A stretch of DNA of 6,681 nucleotides from Chloroflexota bacterium (GTDB taxonomy: Bacteria; Chloroflexota; Limnocylindria; P2-11E). A program made the translations under genes and the position numbers. The notes under the pieces are model-generated. The model did no database searches and was not told the DNA's origin. It was given only the letters and a program-made list of their open reading frames with translations. This document shows positions 5,501-6,681 of this stretch, piece after piece; position 1 is the stretch's first letter; the number at the start of each line of letters is the position of its first letter. The stretch covers positions 1 to 6,681 of the forward strand of contig VGPA01000073.1 of assembly GCA_016875665.1 (NCBI GenBank), given 5' to 3'.

Positions 5501-6424
5501 CTAGAACGCCGCCTTCATCCGCGCGTTGAACTCGGGCGGCGTGTGCGCGTGCTCCTGCGTACCGCGCTGCTCGACCGCGTAGGCGGCGCTCAGCGCCGCG
5601 ACGCGGCCCCAAGTTTCGACGGACTCACCGCGCAGGAGCCCGCGGAGGAGCCCCGCGCGGTACGCATCCCCCGCGCCCGTTGGATCGAGCACCCGCTTGG
5701 GTTTGGCGGCAGGCACGTTCGTGGTCCGTCCGCGCTCGTGCACCACCGATCCGTGCTCGCCCTTGGTCACGACGACCATCGCGGCGAGCTCGCCGAGGCG
5801 GTCCTCCGAGTATCCCGTCTTGCTCGCGATCATCGCGATCTCATAGTCGTTCCCGACCACGCACCGCGCGCCGCGCATGCCGTTGACGAGCTGCTCGCCC
5901 TCCAGGCGCACGATCTGCTGCCCCGGGTCGTAGACCCACGGGATGCCGAGCGCCCGAGCTTCGTTCACGTGCAGGTCCATGGCGGCCGGGTCGTTCGGCG
6001 AAACGCACACCAGCGCCGGGCGCGGCGCCAGCTCCTTCAGCGAAACGGTCGCCGCCGCGCGCATCGCGCCGATGTAGAAGCCGGTGATCTGGTTGTCCGA
6101 GAGGTCCGTGGTGATGAAGCCCGAGGCGGTGAAGTCGCCCGGGACGACGCGCGTGGCCTTGGTGTCCACGCCGGCGCGCTCGAGCCAGCCGCGATACTCC
6201 TCGAAGTCCTCGCCCACGGTGGCCACCACCTGTGCCTTCTCGCCGAGGAGAGCGAGGTTGTACGCGATGTTCGCCGCCGTCCCGCCGCGGCGCTTGGTCA
6301 GCGAGTCCACCAGGAACGAGACGTTCAGGATGTGGACTTTGTCGGGAAGGATGTGGTCCTGGAAGTGCCCCGGGAAGGTCATGATGTGGTCGAACGCGAC
6401 CGAGCCGCTGCACGCGATCGTCAT
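5501..6424 (-). CDS. PfkB-family kinase, probably adenosine kinase-like
   Basis: 307 residues from ATG at 6424; an in-frame GTG six codons upstream (6442) is less likely because the family opens directly with the TIACSGSVAFDHIM-type strand. Ribokinase/PfkB features in order: sugar-binding GGTAANIAYNLALLG 47-61, Mg-binding NDYE 192-195, TKGEHGS 220-226, and signature 2 DPTGAGDAYRAG 247-258 with catalytic Asp253 and the anion-hole glycines. Length is normal. The motif pattern, including GTQEH near the end (288-292), resembles bacterial adenosine kinase-like members, which phosphorylate adenosine to AMP; ribose, fructose or inosine cannot be excluded. Beside a homocysteine methyltransferase, removal of adenosine made from S-adenosylhomocysteine is an attractive role, by inference. 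It is convergent with the regulator. No Shine-Dalgarno is seen; a TACGTT box ends 6 bases upstream of the ATG. Confidence 0.88.
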   Translation of the reverse strand: MTIACSGSVAFDHIMTFPGHFQDHILPDKVHILNVSFLVDSLTKRRGGTAANIAYNLALLGEKAQVVATVGEDFEEYRGWLERAGVDTKATRVVPGDFTASGFITTDLSDNQITGFYIGAMRAAATVSLKELAPRPALVCVSPNDPAAMDLHVNEARALGIPWVYDPGQQIVRLEGEQLVNGMRGARCVVGNDYEIAMIASKTGYSEDRLGELAAMVVVTKGEHGSVVHERGRTTNVPAAKPKRVLDPTGAGDAYRAGLLRGLLRGESVETWGRVAALSAAYAVEQRGTQEHAHTPPEFNARMKAAF

Positions 6425-6430
6425 GGCCGA

Positions 6431-6436
6431 AACGTA
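6431..6436 (-). promoter_or_regulatory. Putative -10 box of the kinase gene (leaderless arrangement)
   Basis: On the minus strand TACGTT (6436-6431) fits TANNNT and is followed by 6 bases (TCGGCC) and then ATG 6424, the same geometry as the protease and methyltransferase genes. There is no Shine-Dalgarno. Motif and spacing only; the kinase could instead be transcribed together with the gene 78 bases upstream. Confidence 0.35.
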
Positions 6437-6502
6437 GCGCACCCGCGCATGTCGCGCGGCACCCCCGGGGACGACGCCTGGCCGCCGAGCCGACGATGGA
6501 GG

Positions 6503-6681
6503 CTAGCGCGGTCCGGGCTTGACGTACCGGTAGCCGAACCGGCCCTTGATGCAGAGGTGGCCCATCGTGATGTCCGCGTCCCGCGGTGAGGTCACCTTCA
6601 CGATCTCGTTGTCCTGCACGTGGAGCTCGAGGGCGCAGCCGACGCCGCAGTAGGAGCAGATCGTCTCGGTGACGGTCTGCT
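6503..6681 (-). CDS. Formate dehydrogenase/NuoG-type iron-sulfur protein, C-terminal end (partial)
   Basis: The last 58 residues of a protein entering from the right edge. They carry TICSYCGVGCALELHV, then DITMGHLCIKGRFGYRYV, then KPGPR and TAG at 6505-6503. The pattern C-x2-C-x3-C-x27-C (cysteine codons at 6658-6656, 6649-6647, 6637-6635 and 6553-6551) is the [4Fe-4S] module at the N-terminus of molybdopterin oxidoreductases such as formate dehydrogenase alpha, also found in NuoG-type subunits. In those enzymes the large catalytic domains follow G-R-F-G-[FY]-x-[FY]-V; here the protein ends five residues later. It may be a separate electron-transfer subunit with 2Fe-2S and ferredoxin modules upstream, a split alpha chain, or a truncated gene. 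The next gene downstream on this strand is the kinase, not a catalytic subunit. The start and upstream domains are outside the window. Confidence 0.8.
   Translation of the reverse strand, partial: QTVTETICSYCGVGCALELHVQDNEIVKVTSPRDADITMGHLCIKGRFGYRYVKPGPR

Noticed and set aside
5442..5513. Minus-strand frame ending VCGSCAHVVAMKS, a CxxC pair resembling a zinc-ribbon tail, just beyond the kinase stop
   Set aside because: It has no start or ribosome binding site outside the kinase gene and only two cysteines. The kinase already ends with a normal family C-terminus, so a frameshifted extension is not needed. Comparison with homologous kinase ends would settle it.
1..6681. CRISPR array, tRNA or rRNA gene, insertion sequence, attachment site or toxin-antitoxin pair
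   Set aside because: No regularly spaced direct repeats, tRNA-like cloverleaf, transposase frame or terminal inverted repeats were seen. The window reads as ordinary chromosomal coding DNA.

Overview
The window is GC-rich bacterial DNA (roughly 70% G+C by eye) with tightly packed genes and few spacers. Protein types, strong codon-position GC bias, and SD-less starts with a -10-like hexamer just upstream suggest an actinobacterial or similar deep-branching high-GC lineage, perhaps Thermoleophilia-like. The sequence alone does not fix the taxonomy.

Left to right: positions 1-57 (minus) hold the first 19 codons of a site-2 (M50) membrane metalloprotease that runs out of the window. Divergent from it is a compact DEAD-box RNA helicase (196-1359, plus). 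Its leader carries an extended -10 promoter, an almost perfect intrinsic-terminator hairpin with six T's, and a strong Shine-Dalgarno before a TTG start. Convergent with the helicase is a methylenetetrahydrofolate reductase (MTHFR) gene (minus, about 2273 to 1380). It is interrupted by an in-frame TAG at 1551-1553, with 56 further MTHFR-like codons beyond it, and it has no convincing in-frame start.

Divergent from MTHFR is a homocysteine S-methyltransferase fused to an MTHFR-like domain (2305-4098, plus). The methyltransferase half keeps its three zinc cysteines. The MTHFR half has lost every catalytic or flavin-binding residue I could place. Four bases downstream begins a PucR/CdaR-type regulator (4103-5440, plus). 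Convergent with it is a PfkB-family kinase, probably adenosine kinase-like (6424-5501, minus). At the right edge is the C-terminal end of a formate dehydrogenase/NuoG-type iron-sulfur polypeptide (6681-6503, minus), which stops right after its [4Fe-4S] module.

The right two thirds share a theme: one-carbon units and the activated-methyl cycle. Formate oxidation or electron transfer, methylene-THF reduction, methylation of homocysteine to methionine, and salvage of the adenosine left after SAM-dependent methylation could all be served. The points most worth following up are the split between an intact-site but amber-interrupted stand-alone MTHFR and a catalytically dead MTHFR domain fused to the methyltransferase, and the terminator in the helicase leader.
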